From assembly GCF_018881755.1 (NCBI RefSeq), contig NZ_JACVPS010000003.1, forward strand, positions 62,001-126,000: DNA of 64,000 nucleotides, written 5' to 3'. Each line of letters starts with the position of its first letter. The stretch's first letter is position 1. Positions 37,724-48,132 of the stretch are shown here, piece after piece. The stretch comes from Polynucleobacter finlandensis. GTDB lineage: Bacteria > Pseudomonadota > Gammaproteobacteria > Burkholderiales > Burkholderiaceae. The position numbers and the translations under genes were made by a program. The notes under the pieces were generated by a model. That model had not been told where the DNA came from. It saw only the letters and a program-made list of their open reading frames with translations, and did no database searches.

Positions 37724-38338
37724 TTAAGTATTTTCGGAGGTGGATTTCTTTTGGGGGATCACAAAACCTGCGTCCCGAAGTAATCCAGTTAAAGCAATTA
37801 AGGGTAATCCAATCAGTGCAGTTGGATCATCACTCTTAATTGCTTCCAGTAAGGTGATTCCCATTCCCTCGGATTTTGCGCTACCGGCACAGTCATACGG
37901 CTCTTCTGTGAGAAGGTAAGACTCTAAAATCTCATCGGATGATTTTCGAAAGGTGACTTCAGTAGGAATACTCAGAGTGGTTTCTATATTTCCTTTCATG
38001 ACGCACAGAGCCGTATGAAAGGTGACTGTTGATCCGCGCATTAACTGCAGTTGCGCCATTGCTCTTTCAAAATTACCTGGCTTGCCAATCGCCGCACCAC
38101 ATAGATCGGCAACCTGATCTGAACCAATGACCCAAGCATTGGGGTGATCTTTGGCAACGGCTGCTGCCTTGGCTTTAGCCAGTCTCAGTGCTAAATCCAG
38201 CGTGCTTTCTCCTGGGAGGGGTGTTTCGTCTACCTTTGGTGAAATCACGGTAAACGGTATCCCTAAGCGCTCAAGCAGTTCGCGGCGATAAACCGAGGTT
38301 GAGGCGAGGATAAGGCTCGGATTGGATGAATTACTCAT
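37724..38338 (-). CDS. Maf-family nucleoside triphosphate pyrophosphatase
   Basis: I choose ATG 38338 (about 204 residues, start MSNSSNPSLILAS), which matches the family; the frame extends 10 codons upstream to 38368. Maf motifs are LASTSVYRRELLERLG, the PKVDE stretch (catalytic-region Glu) and WVIGSDQVADL. YceF/YhdE relatives hydrolyse m7GTP or dTTP/UTP as house-cleaning enzymes. Position beside yceD-rpmF, as in many proteobacteria, favours the YceF-type m7GTP pyrophosphatase. Confidence 0.88.
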   Translation of the reverse strand: MSNSSNPSLILASTSVYRRELLERLGIPFTVISPKVDETPLPGESTLDLALRLAKAKAAAVAKDHPNAWVIGSDQVADLCGAAIGKPGNFERAMAQLQLMRGSTVTFHTALCVMKGNIETTLSIPTEVTFRKSSDEILESYLLTEEPYDCAGSAKSEGMGITLLEAIKSDDPTALIGLPLIALTGLLRDAGFVIPQKKSTSENT

Positions 38339-38381
38339 TGCTGCATGTACTTTCACTAATGCCTTCATTTAGACTGATGCC

Positions 38382-38963
38382 ATGAATCGTAATCAAGTTT
38401 TACCTCAAGTTGAACTCTCTTCGGATGTTGGCGGTCTGCGCAAGGTCGATCTTTGCGCACATCAAGCTTACAAGGGCTATGGATTTTTGGGTATCCGGGA
38501 TCTTCCAAGAGTTGCCGAAGGCGCTTCTATAGTGGAGGCTGGAGACGGTTTTCATTGGAAATTGGAGACTTATTTTGAGGATTCCCCGGGGTCTGAGCCA
38601 CGTCAGTTTATGAATTTAGAGTTGAAAGGGCAAATCCACTTGGTTTGCCAGCGCTGCCTGAGAGATTGTCCTGTTGAGTTGTCAGAGGTACGGCGTTTTG
38701 CCTTGGTGGGGTCTGAGGATGAGGCCGATGCCTTTCCGATGGAGGATGACCAGCAAGAACCCTTGGTAGTCAGCCAGCATTTTGATGTCTTGGAAACGAT
38801 AGAGGATGAGATTTTGCTGTCTTTACCCTTAATTCCGAAGCATCCTGAGGGGGTGTGTGAGGCACATGCCTCCACATTTGGAGCAGATGCAGGCGCATCT
38901 GGGGTGCTTGAAACACGTGAAAACCCCTTTAACATATTGAAAAGTATCAAGAAAAACTCTTAA
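38382..38963 (+). CDS. yceD: DUF177 / YceD family protein (23S rRNA accumulation protein)
   Basis: This 193-residue DUF177 protein has a cysteine motif CQRCLRDC and a later IPKHPEGVCEAH, plus an acidic middle region with EDEADAFPMEDDQQEP. The C-terminal ENPFNILKSIK is family-typical. YceD homologues are needed for normal 23S rRNA accumulation in bacteria and plastids. It sits directly upstream of rpmF, the nearly invariant context of this family, and is divergent from maf. Confidence 0.92.
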   Translation: MNRNQVLPQVELSSDVGGLRKVDLCAHQAYKGYGFLGIRDLPRVAEGASIVEAGDGFHWKLETYFEDSPGSEPRQFMNLELKGQIHLVCQRCLRDCPVELSEVRRFALVGSEDEADAFPMEDDQQEPLVVSQHFDVLETIEDEILLSLPLIPKHPEGVCEAHASTFGADAGASGVLETRENPFNILKSIKKNS

Positions 38964-39021
38964 GGCGGGGTCCAGCTCAGAATTACTTCGCCAGTAAATC
39001 AAGCATTTATGGGGTTTTTCA

Positions 39022-39030
39022 TGTTAGAAT
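39022..39030 (+). promoter_or_regulatory. extended -10 promoter candidate for rpmF-plsX-fab
   Basis: TGTTAGAAT reads as an extended -10 element (TGN followed by TAGAAT) located 24 bases before the rpmF ATG. No good -35 is seen, which an extended -10 can tolerate. It would allow L32 and fatty-acid genes to be expressed independently of yceD. Confidence 0.45.
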
Positions 39031-39053
39031 ATCGCCTTGCTTAGGAGTTCAAT

Positions 39054-39233
39054 ATGGCCGTCCAACAGAATAAAAAATCACCTTCCAAACGTGGCATGCA
39101 CCGTGCGCACGACTTTTTGACCGCACCCGCTACGGCTGTTGAAGCCACAACTGGTGAGGCTCATTTGCGCCACCACATTTCACCAAACGGCTACTACCGT
39201 GGTCGTAAAGTTGTTAAAACCAAAAACGACTAA
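39054..39233 (+). CDS. rpmF: 50S ribosomal protein L32
   Basis: This short gene encodes 59 residues: [20 protein letters not shown] at the start and [10 protein letters not shown] near the end, the full L32 signature. AGGAG lies 10 bases before the ATG. It lacks the zinc-binding Cys pairs found in some L32 forms (the C- form, like many proteobacteria). It follows yceD and precedes the fatty-acid synthesis genes, with a terminator-like hairpin between it and plsX. Confidence 0.96.
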   Translation: MAVQQNKKSPSKRGMHRAHDFLTAPATAVEATTGEAHLRHHISPNGYYRGRKVVKTKND

Positions 39234-39255
39234 TTTTTTTAGTCTAAATAGATAG

Positions 39256-39283
39256 AAGCGGCTCCAGAAAAAGCCGCTTTTTT
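39256..39283 (+). terminator. terminator or attenuator between rpmF and plsX
   Basis: A perfect 8-bp stem (AAGCGGCT 39256-39263 with AGCCGCTT 39272-39279), an 8-base loop and a run of Ts. It is a standard intrinsic terminator shape, 36 bases before the plsX ATG. It may uncouple abundant L32 mRNA from the fatty-acid genes by partial termination. Confidence 0.75.
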
Positions 39284-39318
39284 CTTGGAAAAAACCACTT
39301 GCAGCATCTAACGACTTT

Positions 39319-40332
39319 ATGAGCGTCACTCTTGCTATCGATGCCATGGGCGGAGATCATGGTGTGGTTGTTACTGTCCCTGCTTGTTGCGACTTTCTAG
39401 AAAAACACGCCGATGTGAAGATTGCCTTAGTTGGTGATCCGGAAATGCTCAAGCAGGCCTTGAGTCAGTTTCCCGCTGCTCCTATGGAGCGCATTCAAAT
39501 TATTTTTGCTGGTGAAGTTGTTTTGATGGATGACCCCATTGAAGTTGCTTTACGTCGCAAAAAAGATTCATCGATGCGCGTGGCCATTGAGTTGGTAAAA
39601 GAGGGTAAGGCAGAAGCTATCATCTCTTCTGGCAATACTGGCGCCTTAATGGCAATTTCACGTTACATCCTAAAAACATTGGATGGCGTTGATCGTCCTG
39701 CTATTGCTACCGCTATTCCAAATGAATTAGGGCTCGGCACCACGATGTTGGATTTAGGTGCCAATGCCGATTGCGAGCCGATGCATTTATTGCAATTTGC
39801 CCAGATGGCCAATGTGATGGTGCAGGTGATGGATGGAAAACCAAGCCCTTCAATTGGCCTCCTAAATATTGGTGAAGAAGTCATTAAGGGTAACGAGGTT
39901 GTTAAGCAGGCTGGTGAACTTTTACGCGCCAGCAACTTAAACTTTTATGGCAACGTCGAAGGTAACGATATTTTTAAGGGCACGACAGATATCGTCGTGT
40001 GCGATGGATTTGTTGGCAACGTTGTCTTGAAAGCCAGCGAGGGCTTGGCAAAAATGATGAGCGGTTTAATTCGTCAAGAATTTAACCGTTCTTGGCTGAC
40101 CAAATTAATGGCACTCTGCTCAATGGTGCCTTTATTAAGGGTTCGCAAGCGTGTTGATCATCGTCGCTACAACGGTGCTGTATTGTTAGGTTTACGCGGT
40201 TGTGTGATTAAGAGCCATGGCTCAGCGGACCGTTTTGCATTTGGCTTTGCCTTGGATCGCGCTTATGAAGCTGCGAAAAATCGCATGGTAGAGCGCATTG
40301 CCGCAGCCTTTGTAGTGGAGACGAAAGAATGA
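39319..40332 (+). CDS. plsX: phosphate acyltransferase
   Basis: This 337-residue PlsX begins [15 protein letters not shown], the family signature, and continues with [10 protein letters not shown] and [13 protein letters not shown]. It makes acyl-phosphate from acyl-ACP for PlsY in phospholipid synthesis at the membrane surface. It overlaps fabH by 4 bp (ATGA), in the canonical plsX-fabHDG-acpP-fabF order. Confidence 0.96.
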   Translation: MSVTLAIDAMGGDHGVVVTVPACCDFLEKHADVKIALVGDPEMLKQALSQFPAAPMERIQIIFAGEVVLMDDPIEVALRRKKDSSMRVAIELVKEGKAEAIISSGNTGALMAISRYILKTLDGVDRPAIATAIPNELGLGTTMLDLGANADCEPMHLLQFAQMANVMVQVMDGKPSPSIGLLNIGEEVIKGNEVVKQAGELLRASNLNFYGNVEGNDIFKGTTDIVVCDGFVGNVVLKASEGLAKMMSGLIRQEFNRSWLTKLMALCSMVPLLRVRKRVDHRRYNGAVLLGLRGCVIKSHGSADRFAFGFALDRAYEAAKNRMVERIAAAFVVETKE

Positions 40333-41315
40333 GTACGTATGCAAGAGTCGCTGGCACTGGAAGCTATCTTCCAGCACTACGTTTAACCAATCAGGATTTG
40401 GTTGAGCGTTTGGCGAAGACAGGTTTAGAAACGAGTGACGAGTGGATTACCACTCGTAGCGGAATTTCTGCGCGTCACTTTGCTGCTGAAAATGAACTGA
40501 CGAGTGATTTAGCCACGAAGGCTGCGCAATCTGCTTTAACAAGCGCCGGCATTACTTCAGAAGATTTAGACCTCATTATTCTGGCGACATCTACGCCTGA
40601 TCATTTGGGTGGATTTCCAAGTACAGCTTGTGTTGTGCAAGACAAGCTAGGTGCTCACACGGCCTGTGCTGCTTTTGATGTACAAGCTGTTTGTGCCGGC
40701 TTTACTTATGCACTGGCTATTGCCGATGCCTTTATTCGTACTGGTAGCTATAAAAAAGTATTGGTAATTGGTGCCGAGACCTTCTCGCGTATTCTGGATT
40801 TTCAAGATCGTGGCACTTGTGTCTTGTTTGGCGACGGCGCCGGCGCGGTCGTTTTAGAAGCCTCTGCAGAGCCCGGCATTCTCTCGACTGCACTTCATGC
40901 CGATGGTAGCCAGCGTGATATTTTGTGTGTGCCTGGACGCTCTGGAAATGGCGAGGTTCACGGATCTCCCTTCATGACGATGGATGGTCAGGCGGTTTTT
41001 AAATTGGCTGTTAAGGTTTTAGAGCAGGTGGCACATGAGGCTTTAGCAAAAGCCAATCTCAAGCCAGAGCAAATTGATTGGTTGGTGCCACATCAAGCGA
41101 ACATTCGCATTATGGAGGGCACGGCTCGTAAGATGGGGATGTCAATGGACAAAGTGATCGTCACTGTCCATGAGCACGGCAATACTTCTGCAGCCTCCAT
41201 TCCGCTAGCTTTAGATGTTGGCATTCGCTCTGGTCAAATTCAACGTGGCCAACACCTTTTATTAGAAGGTGTCGGAGGCGGTTTTGCTTGGGGTGCTGTT
41301 GCTCTGAAGTATTAA
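40329..41315 (+). CDS. fabH: 3-oxoacyl-ACP synthase III
   Basis: This is a 328-residue KAS III. The active-site Cys122 lies in VQAVCAGF, the His in [11 protein letters not shown] and the Asn in HGNTSAAS, completing the Cys-His-Asn triad. It condenses acetyl-CoA with malonyl-ACP to start fatty-acid synthesis. It is translationally coupled to plsX. Confidence 0.97.
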   Translation: MSTYARVAGTGSYLPALRLTNQDLVERLAKTGLETSDEWITTRSGISARHFAAENELTSDLATKAAQSALTSAGITSEDLDLIILATSTPDHLGGFPSTACVVQDKLGAHTACAAFDVQAVCAGFTYALAIADAFIRTGSYKKVLVIGAETFSRILDFQDRGTCVLFGDGAGAVVLEASAEPGILSTALHADGSQRDILCVPGRSGNGEVHGSPFMTMDGQAVFKLAVKVLEQVAHEALAKANLKPEQIDWLVPHQANIRIMEGTARKMGMSMDKVIVTVHEHGNTSAASIPLALDVGIRSGQIQRGQHLLLEGVGGGFAWGAVALKY

Positions 41316-41359
41316 GTAATTGATTCACCATTCAATGATTACCAACTAAACTTATTCTC

Positions 41360-42295
41360 ATGACATTTGCATTCGTATTTCCAGGACAAGGCTCCCAATC
41401 AGTTGGGATGTTGAACTCTATAGCTGAACGTCCAGAGGTGCGCGCCACCTTGCAGGAGGCTTCCGAAGCCTTGGGTGAGGATGTCGCCAAGTTAATTGCA
41501 GAAGGTCCTGCTGAAGCCTTATCTCTGACAACGAATACACAGCCAGTGATGTTGACGGCGGGTGTTGCTTTCTATCGCGCCTGGTTGGCTGCTGGTGGTC
41601 CAGCGCCGAAGGTGTTAGCCGGTCATAGCTTAGGCGAGTACTCCGCTTTAGTGGCCGCTGGCGTGATCTCGTTTAAAGATGCCGTTCCTTTGGTGCGTTT
41701 TCGTGCAGAGGCAATGCAAACCGCTGTACCAGTCGGCACGGGCGGCATGGCCGCCATCTTGGGCTTAGATGATGCAAGCGTTATTCAGGTATGTGCAGAG
41801 GCGGCTGCTGCTTCGGGTGGTGTCGTTGAGGCGGTGAACTTTAACGCCCCTGGACAAGTGGTGATTGCTGGCTCAAGCGATGCTGTCACTAAAGCATGTG
41901 AGTTATTAAAAGCTGCTGGCGCAAAGCGTGCGCTGCCATTGCCTGTATCTGCACCTTTTCATTCTTCATTGTTACAACCAGCCTCAGAAAAACTCAAAGC
42001 TTACTTGGCTAATATTGAATTTAAGGTACCAAGCATCGCCGTAATTAATAACGTTGATGTAGTAATGTTGAATGATCCAGCTGCCATTAAAGATGCTTTA
42101 GTTCGCCAAGCCGCGAAACCAGTACGCTGGCATGAAACGATTCAGGCTATGGCTGCACAGGGTATTACGCAAGTGGTGGAATGTGGCCCGGGCAAAGTGT
42201 TGGCTGGTCTCACCAAGCGTATTAACGATCAAGTCACTGGTGTGCCAGTGTTTGATGAAGCAAGCTTGAATGAAGTGTTGGCAAGCTTCAAATAA
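41360..42295 (+). CDS. fabD: malonyl-CoA:ACP transacylase
   Basis: This 311-residue FabD starts MTFAFVFPGQGSQSVGM. The nucleophile Ser90 lies in GHSLGEYSA, and the catalytic His in PVSAPFHSSLL. It loads malonate on ACP for elongation. It stands between fabH and fabG with short gaps. Confidence 0.97.
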   Translation: MTFAFVFPGQGSQSVGMLNSIAERPEVRATLQEASEALGEDVAKLIAEGPAEALSLTTNTQPVMLTAGVAFYRAWLAAGGPAPKVLAGHSLGEYSALVAAGVISFKDAVPLVRFRAEAMQTAVPVGTGGMAAILGLDDASVIQVCAEAAAASGGVVEAVNFNAPGQVVIAGSSDAVTKACELLKAAGAKRALPLPVSAPFHSSLLQPASEKLKAYLANIEFKVPSIAVINNVDVVMLNDPAAIKDALVRQAAKPVRWHETIQAMAAQGITQVVECGPGKVLAGLTKRINDQVTGVPVFDEASLNEVLASFK

Positions 42296-42322
42296 AGAAC
42301 AAAGTAAGAACGGAAGACAAAT

Positions 42323-43066
42323 ATGAATCTCGACCTCAGCGGACAAATTGCATTAGTTACGGGCGCATCGCGCGGTATCGGTCAGGCGATTGCCGACGAA
42401 TTAGTGAAGTGTGGTGCCAAGGTGATTGGCACGGCCACTTCTGCTGACGGTGCAAAAGCCATCGACGAGCGTTTAAAGCCTTCGGGCGGCAGCGGTTTAG
42501 TGTTGAATGTCACTGCGCCAAATGCTTGTGAAGAAATCATTGATCGCATTGTGAAAGAACACGGCGGCATCAATATTTTGGTCAATAACGCTGGCATTAC
42601 CCGTGATCAGTTGGCGATGCGCATGAAGGTGGACGAGTGGACAGATGTGATTGATACTAATTTGAGCGCTGTTTTCCGCTTATCTCAGGCCGTGATGCGA
42701 CCAATGATGAAGGCGCGCGGCGGTCGCATTATCAATATCACCTCTATCGTTGGGCATATGGGTAACCCAGGGCAGGCTAACTATGCCGCTGCTAAAGCCG
42801 GTGTTTCTGGTATGACCCGTGCACTAGCCCGTGAAATCGGTAGCCGTAACATTACTGTGAACTGTGTAGCTCCAGGCTTTATTGACACCGATATGACCCG
42901 CGCTTTGAGCGAAGAGCAGCAAAATGCCCTAAAAGTGAACATTCCTTTGGCCAGACTGGGTAGCCCAGAAGATGTGGCCCAGGCGGTGGCATTTTTGGCC
43001 TCTCCAGCAGCCAGTTACATTACGGGTAATACCCTACATGTCAATGGCGGACTATATTTAGCCTAA
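42323..43066 (+). CDS. fabG: 3-oxoacyl-ACP reductase
   Basis: This 247-residue SDR has the NADPH motif GASRGIG near residues 14-20, the NNAG motif, the catalytic Ser in NITSIVG and the Tyr-x3-Lys pair in YAAAKAG. It reduces 3-oxoacyl-ACP in elongation. Context in the fab cluster makes FabG certain relative to other SDRs. Confidence 0.97.
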   Translation: MNLDLSGQIALVTGASRGIGQAIADELVKCGAKVIGTATSADGAKAIDERLKPSGGSGLVLNVTAPNACEEIIDRIVKEHGGINILVNNAGITRDQLAMRMKVDEWTDVIDTNLSAVFRLSQAVMRPMMKARGGRIINITSIVGHMGNPGQANYAAAKAGVSGMTRALAREIGSRNITVNCVAPGFIDTDMTRALSEEQQNALKVNIPLARLGSPEDVAQAVAFLASPAASYITGNTLHVNGGLYLA

Positions 43067-43075
43067 CGGCAAAGC

Positions 43076-43150
43076 AAGGATTTACTCATTTTTTGGCGGA
43101 TTTTGCTGATTTGCTCCGCCATGCTGATAAAATCCTTCCATCGTTTTTTT
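43076..43150 (+). promoter_or_regulatory. nested hairpin and T-run upstream of acpP
   Basis: The fabG-acpP gap can fold as an outer stem AAGGATTT 43076-43083 with AAATCCTT 43130-43137, and an inner stem GGCGGA 43095-43100 with TCCGCC 43115-43120. Seven Ts follow at 43144-43150. This could be an attenuator that decouples acpP from fabG. It overlaps an acpP promoter candidate, so the fold may be incidental. Confidence 0.45.
43125..43133 (+). promoter_or_regulatory. extended -10 promoter candidate for acpP
   Basis: TGATAAAAT matches the extended -10 pattern (TGN then TAAAAT). TTGCTG at 43103-43108 is a possible -35, at a long 19-bp spacing. A dedicated promoter fits the much higher ACP demand relative to other Fab proteins. 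Confidence 0.45.
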
Positions 43151-43169
43151 ACAACCCTTGGGGGAATTA

Positions 43170-43409
43170 ATGGATAACATCGAACAACGCGTTAAGAAGA
43201 TCGTCGCTGAGCAATTGGGCGTAGCAGAAGCAGATATCAAGAATGAATCTTCTTTTGTAAATGACCTAGGCGCAGACTCTCTTGACACTGTTGAGCTTGT
43301 AATGGCTTTAGAAGATGAATTTGGCATCGAAATCCCTGATGAAGAAGCCGAAAAGATCACTACCGTTCAGCTCGCGATCGACTTCGCTAAATCTAAAGCT
43401 CAGGGTTAA
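43170..43409 (+). CDS. acpP: acyl carrier protein
   Basis: This 79-residue acidic protein starts [18 protein letters not shown]. The phosphopantetheine attachment Ser lies in [21 protein letters not shown] lies 4-9 bases before the ATG at 43170; an in-frame TTG upstream is not needed. It is the central carrier of fatty-acid synthesis and is activated by AcpS, whose gene is at 52192-52584. Confidence 0.97.
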   Translation: MDNIEQRVKKIVAEQLGVAEADIKNESSFVNDLGADSLDTVELVMALEDEFGIEIPDEEAEKITTVQLAIDFAKSKAQG

Positions 43410-43441
43410 TTCCCTAGTTTAGTAAATACTTAGCTATTACT

Positions 43442-44689
43442 GTGTCAGCATCAAATGGCCGACGCCGGGTTGTCATCACCGGCTTAGGCCTCATCTCACC
43501 TGTTGGTAATTCAGTTGATGTAGCTTGGTCTAATTTGCTCGCGGGCAAATCTGGCATTGCTACGATCACTAAATTTGACCACTCTCTGTTAAGCGTGCAT
43601 TTCGCTGGAGAGGTGAAAGATTTCAATGTCGAAGAATATGTTTCTGCCAAAGAAGCGCGCCACATGGATACGTTTATCCACTATGGCATCGCTGCAGGCA
43701 CGCAAGCTATTCGCGATAGCGGTATTCAGGTTACAGAAGAGAATGCAGAGCGTATTGGCGTAATGGTTGGCTCCGGTATTGGTGGCTTACCAATGATCGA
43801 GGAGACTGGCGCTGAGTTGTTAGCTCGTGGTCCTCGTCGTATTTCTCCTTTCTTTGTGCCTGGCTCAATCATTAATATGATTTCTGGCCATCTCAGCATT
43901 TTGTTTGGTCTCAAAGGACCAAACATCGCTGCTGTGACCGCTTGCACCACTGGTTTGCATAGTATTGGATTGGCGGCTCGCTTAATTCAGTACGGTGATG
44001 CTGATGTGATGGTAGCTGGTGGCGCCGAATCTACTATTTCTTCATTAGGTGTTGGCGGTTTTGCTTCGGCACGCGCTTTATCCACACGCAATGACGATCC
44101 TGCAACTGCCTCACGTCCTTGGGATATAGACCGCGATGGTTTTGTTTTGGGCGAGGGCGCTGGTGTTGTGGTGATTGAAGAATACGAACATGCAAAAGCT
44201 CGCGGTGCAAAAATTTACTGTGAGCTTTTGGGATTCGGCATGAGTGGCGATGCGTATCACATGACTGCCCCAAATATGGATGGTCCACGCCGTTGCATGT
44301 TGAATGCTATGCGCGATGCTGGCCTCAACGCCGAGCAAATTCAGTATGTCAATGCGCACGGTACTTCTACACCTTTGGGTGACAAGAATGAGACTGGCGC
44401 TATTAAAGCAGCCTTAGGCGATCACGCCAAGAAGGTTCTCGTTAACTCCACCAAGTCCATGACGGGCCACCTTTTAGGCGGTGCCGGCGGCTTGGAATCT
44501 GTTTTCACTATTCTGGCTTTACATAACCAGAAATCCCCACCAACGATCAATATCTTTAATCAAGACCCTGAATGCGACTTGGACTACTGCGCCAATACCG
44601 CTAGAGACGTGAAGATTGACCATGCCGTGAAAAACAACTTTGGTTTTGGGGGTACTAACGGCACCTTGATTTTTGGCAAACTGACCTAA
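43442..44689 (+). CDS. fabF: 3-oxoacyl-ACP synthase II
   Basis: This 415-residue KAS II starts at GTG 43442 ([24 protein letters not shown]); no better in-frame ATG exists and the ribosome-binding site is weak. The active-site Cys lies in [12 protein letters not shown], and His residues lie in [12 protein letters not shown] and [13 protein letters not shown]. It elongates acyl-ACP and closes the fab cluster, 32 bases after acpP. Confidence 0.96.
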   Translation: MSASNGRRRVVITGLGLISPVGNSVDVAWSNLLAGKSGIATITKFDHSLLSVHFAGEVKDFNVEEYVSAKEARHMDTFIHYGIAAGTQAIRDSGIQVTEENAERIGVMVGSGIGGLPMIEETGAELLARGPRRISPFFVPGSIINMISGHLSILFGLKGPNIAAVTACTTGLHSIGLAARLIQYGDADVMVAGGAESTISSLGVGGFASARALSTRNDDPATASRPWDIDRDGFVLGEGAGVVVIEEYEHAKARGAKIYCELLGFGMSGDAYHMTAPNMDGPRRCMLNAMRDAGLNAEQIQYVNAHGTSTPLGDKNETGAIKAALGDHAKKVLVNSTKSMTGHLLGGAGGLESVFTILALHNQKSPPTINIFNQDPECDLDYCANTARDVKIDHAVKNNFGFGGTNGTLIFGKLT

Positions 44690-44741
44690 TATTAGTTTTA
44701 TCTTTGATTTATTGGTTTTTGCTAGTTAGGTCTACAGCATC

Positions 44742-46190
44742 ATGAAAAAGTATCTTATTGCCATCTTGGCTATTTTTAGCTTGGGTCAGCTCTCATTTAT
44801 TCCGAGCGCATTTGCCGAAACGCCACGTGTGAGTATTCCGGACTTTGCAGACTTGGTTGAGCGTGCCAGTCCAGCCGTGGTTAATATTCGCACTACCGAA
44901 AAGGTGGCGGTTCAGCAAGCTCAGGGCGGGATTCCTGGTCTTCCTGATGATCAAGCAGAATTCTTTCGCCGCTTCTTTGGTGTACCTATTCCTGGCATAC
45001 CTAATCAGCCAAAGCAATCACAACCAAATTCTGGCAAACCACAAGAGGCTGATCGTGGAGTAGGCTCTGGTTTTATTATTGACTCCAATGGTTTAGTCCT
45101 GACTAATGCGCACGTTGTAGAGGGTGCCACTACGATCTACGTCACTCTCACTGATAAGCGTGAGTTCAAAGCCAAGCTCCTTGGTATGGATAAACGTACT
45201 GATGTGGCAGTTGTCAAAATTGATGCGCGTGATTTGCCTAAATTACCGCTAGGCGATTCGTCTCGCGTCAGAGTGGGTGAGTGGGTTCTAGCCATTGGCT
45301 CACCTTTTGGTCTTGAGAATACGGTGACCGCAGGGATTGTTTCTGCCAAGAGTCGTGATACCGGTGACTACTTGCCATTCATTCAAACCGACGTTGCAGT
45401 CAATCCTGGTAACTCTGGTGGGCCTTTGTTAAATACAGCCGGTCAAGTCATTGGTATTAACTCTCAAATTTTTAGTCGCTCTGGTGGCTACATGGGAATT
45501 TCATTTGCGATTCCGATTGATGAGGCAATGCGTGTTGCTGATCAGTTGCGCTCCAACGGAAAAATGGTGCGTGGTCGTATTGGGGTGGCCTTGGGTGAGA
45601 TGACTAAAGAGGTTGCCGAAAGTCTTGGTTTGGGTAAACCACGTGGGGCTTATGTTCGAAATGTTGAGCCTGGTGGCCCAGCTGCTACTGGCGGAATTGA
45701 ATCTGGCGACGTGATTTTGAACTTCAATGGCCGTGACATTGCCAAATCGACAGATTTACCTAGAGTAGTTGGTGACACTAAGCCTGGTACCAGTGCCACG
45801 GTTCAGGTATGGCGCAAAGGTAGCACGAAGGACCTAACAGTTGTAGTTACCGATGGTGAGGCTGCTGTTGCGGGCGCTAAAAAGCCTGAGAGCCCAAACT
45901 CTAATGGCGGCAGTACTAATGCTTTTGGCGTTGCAGTCGTGGACGTCTCTGACGCCAAGAAAAAAGAGCTCAACATTCGGGGTGGTGTTGAGGTTACAGG
46001 CTTAAATGAGGGCCCCTTAGCGCGTTCAGGCGTTCGTCCTGGGGATGTCATTATTCGCATAGCGGATGCTGACATTACTGGGGTAAAGCAGTTTGAAGCC
46101 CTTGTAAAAGGCTTAGATGCCAATAAGGCTGTGCCGGTATTTGTACGTCGGGCCGATAGCACCCTGGTTATCCCGGTTAAGCCAAAATAA
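44742..46190 (+). CDS. Do-family periplasmic serine protease (DegP/DegQ/MucD)
   Basis: This 482-residue protease has a Sec signal peptide cleaved after SAFA (residue 25) and a trypsin-like triad His124 (TNAHVV), Asp154 (TDVAVVKI) and Ser225 (GNSGGP). Two PDZ domains follow (about residues 275-370 and 385-480). It degrades or refolds misfolded envelope proteins. In many related genomes rpoE-rseA-rseB lies directly upstream; here fabF lies 52 bases upstream instead, so control by an adjacent sigma-E operon is absent. Confidence 0.93.
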   Translation: MKKYLIAILAIFSLGQLSFIPSAFAETPRVSIPDFADLVERASPAVVNIRTTEKVAVQQAQGGIPGLPDDQAEFFRRFFGVPIPGIPNQPKQSQPNSGKPQEADRGVGSGFIIDSNGLVLTNAHVVEGATTIYVTLTDKREFKAKLLGMDKRTDVAVVKIDARDLPKLPLGDSSRVRVGEWVLAIGSPFGLENTVTAGIVSAKSRDTGDYLPFIQTDVAVNPGNSGGPLLNTAGQVIGINSQIFSRSGGYMGISFAIPIDEAMRVADQLRSNGKMVRGRIGVALGEMTKEVAESLGLGKPRGAYVRNVEPGGPAATGGIESGDVILNFNGRDIAKSTDLPRVVGDTKPGTSATVQVWRKGSTKDLTVVVTDGEAAVAGAKKPESPNSNGGSTNAFGVAVVDVSDAKKKELNIRGGVEVTGLNEGPLARSGVRPGDVIIRIADADITGVKQFEALVKGLDANKAVPVFVRRADSTLVIPVKPK

Positions 46191-46308
46191 GCCCTTTTTA
46201 GGCTAAAAAAGAGGGTTCGGCGGCATTCGGGCGCCACCCATTACAATCCCTCTAAGACGACTTTTTGCAGCGCATCATTGTGGTGCGTTCTGACAAGGCG
46301 TTTTTTGA

Positions 46309-48132
46309 ATGACCAATAAATACGCTATGGATTTAATCCGCAATTTTTCTATCATCGCCCATATCGATCACGGCAAATCTACGCTCGCAGATCGCATTAT
46401 TCAGTTGTGCGGCGGACTTTCTGACCGTGAAATGGAAGCCCAAGTTCTTGATTCGATGGATATCGAACGTGAGCGTGGCATCACCATTAAGGCGCAAACA
46501 GCAGCCTTAAGTTATAAAGCCAAAGACGGCAAAACTTACAACATCAATTTGATTGACACCCCAGGGCACGTAGACTTTTCTTATGAGGTGAGTCGCTCAC
46601 TGTCTGCTTGTGAAGGCGCGCTATTAGTAGTCGATGCAAGTCAGGGCGTTGAGGCGCAAACAGTTGCCAATTGCTACACCGCCATTGAGCTAGGGGTTGA
46701 AGTTGTTCCCGTACTCAATAAGATTGATTTGCCGCAAGCGGATCCTGAGCGCGCTAAACAAGAAATCGAAGATGTGATTGGCATTGATGCCAGTGATGCA
46801 ATTACTTGTTCTGCTAAGACCGGTCTTGGCGTGACCGAAGTGATTGAAGAAATGATTCGTCGCATTCCGCCGCCAAAGGGAAGCGCTAGTGATCCGTTGC
46901 AAGCCCTGATCATCGACTCTTGGTTCGATAACTACGTGGGTGTGGTGATGTTAATCCGCGTGGTGAACGGCACTTTAAAGCCCAAAGATAAAATTTTATT
47001 AATGGCGAATGGCTCAACACATTTAGTTGAGCACGTTGGTGTATTTAGTCCGAAGTCGATTGATCGCCCAGAGCTGTCGGCTGGTCAAGTAGGCTTTGTG
47101 ATTGCTGGCATCAAAGAGTTGAAAGCTGCAAAAGTGGGTGATACGGTTACCCATGCGCCCGGACAGCAAGGGCGCACACCTGCAGCTGCTCCCTTGCCAG
47201 GATTTAAAGAGGTGAAGTCACAGGTATTTGCTGGCCTTTATCCCGTTGAAGCTAGCGAGTACGATCAGTTGCGTGAATCACTTGAGAAATTAAAACTCAA
47301 CGATGCATCACTGCTGTATGAGCCTGAGGTATCGCAAGCACTGGGATTCGGATTTCGCTGCGGCTTCTTGGGCCTGCTGCATATGGAGATCGTGCAAGAG
47401 CGCTTAGAGCGCCAGTACGACATGAACCTCATCACTACAGCGCCAACTGTGGTCTATCAGGTGGAGCAGTCAGATGGCACGATGATGATGGTGGATAACC
47501 CATCGAAGATGCCGGAGCCTAGCAAGATCGCTACCATTCTGGAACCGATCGTTACCGTTAACCTCTACATGCCGCAAGAGTATGTTGGCGCGATGATTAC
47601 TTTGTGTGTTGGTAAGCGTGGTATTCAGACGGATATGAATTATTTAGGTCGCCAAGTAAAGCTGACCTATGAATTACCAATGGCCGAGATTGTGATGGAT
47701 TTCTTTGACAGAATGAAATCCATATCACGTGGTTATGCCTCAATGGATTACGAGTTCAAAGAGTATCGTCCCGCCGATGTAGTGAAGGTCGATATTCTAA
47801 TTAACGGTGAACGTGTTGATGCATTGTCGGTGATTGTTCATCGTAGCAATAGTCAGCATCGCGGGCGCGAGGTTGTGGCAAAAATGCGCGGCATTATTCC
47901 CCGCCAAATGTTTGATGTAGCTATTCAGGCAGCGATTGGCAGCAACATCGTGGCGCGTGAGAATGTGAAGGCATTACGTAAAAACGTGTTGGCCAAGTGC
48001 TATGGCGGCGATATCTCCCGTAAGCGCAAACTCTTAGAGAAGCAAAAAGAAGGTAAGAAACGCATGAAGCAGGTCGGTAACGTAGAGATTCCACAAGAGG
48101 CCTTCTTGGCTATTTTGCAGGTGGAGGGTTAA
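46309..48132 (+). CDS. lepA: elongation factor 4
   Basis: This is a 607-residue translational GTPase: G1 [10 protein letters not shown]2/G3 DTPGH, G4 NKIDLPQAD, and a C-terminal LepA-specific domain ending [22 protein letters not shown]4 acts on stalled or assembling ribosomes. The first ATG (46309) adds six residues before the usual [12 protein letters not shown]-like start, so ATG 46327 is an alternative. It overlaps the lepB start by 1 bp (TAATG). Confidence 0.97.
   Translation: MTNKYAMDLIRNFSIIAHIDHGKSTLADRIIQLCGGLSDREMEAQVLDSMDIERERGITIKAQTAALSYKAKDGKTYNINLIDTPGHVDFSYEVSRSLSACEGALLVVDASQGVEAQTVANCYTAIELGVEVVPVLNKIDLPQADPERAKQEIEDVIGIDASDAITCSAKTGLGVTEVIEEMIRRIPPPKGSASDPLQALIIDSWFDNYVGVVMLIRVVNGTLKPKDKILLMANGSTHLVEHVGVFSPKSIDRPELSAGQVGFVIAGIKELKAAKVGDTVTHAPGQQGRTPAAAPLPGFKEVKSQVFAGLYPVEASEYDQLRESLEKLKLNDASLLYEPEVSQALGFGFRCGFLGLLHMEIVQERLERQYDMNLITTAPTVVYQVEQSDGTMMMVDNPSKMPEPSKIATILEPIVTVNLYMPQEYVGAMITLCVGKRGIQTDMNYLGRQVKLTYELPMAEIVMDFFDRMKSISRGYASMDYEFKEYRPADVVKVDILINGERVDALSVIVHRSNSQHRGREVVAKMRGIIPRQMFDVAIQAAIGSNIVARENVKALRKNVLAKCYGGDISRKRKLLEKQKEGKKRMKQVGNVEIPQEAFLAILQVEG

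Noticed and set aside
46191-46308. Hairpins between the Do-type protease gene and lepA as a terminator
   Set aside because: CCCTTTTT/AAAAAGAGGG and GCGCATCA/TGGTGCGT can pair, but no proper T tract follows at the right distance, so I left them out.
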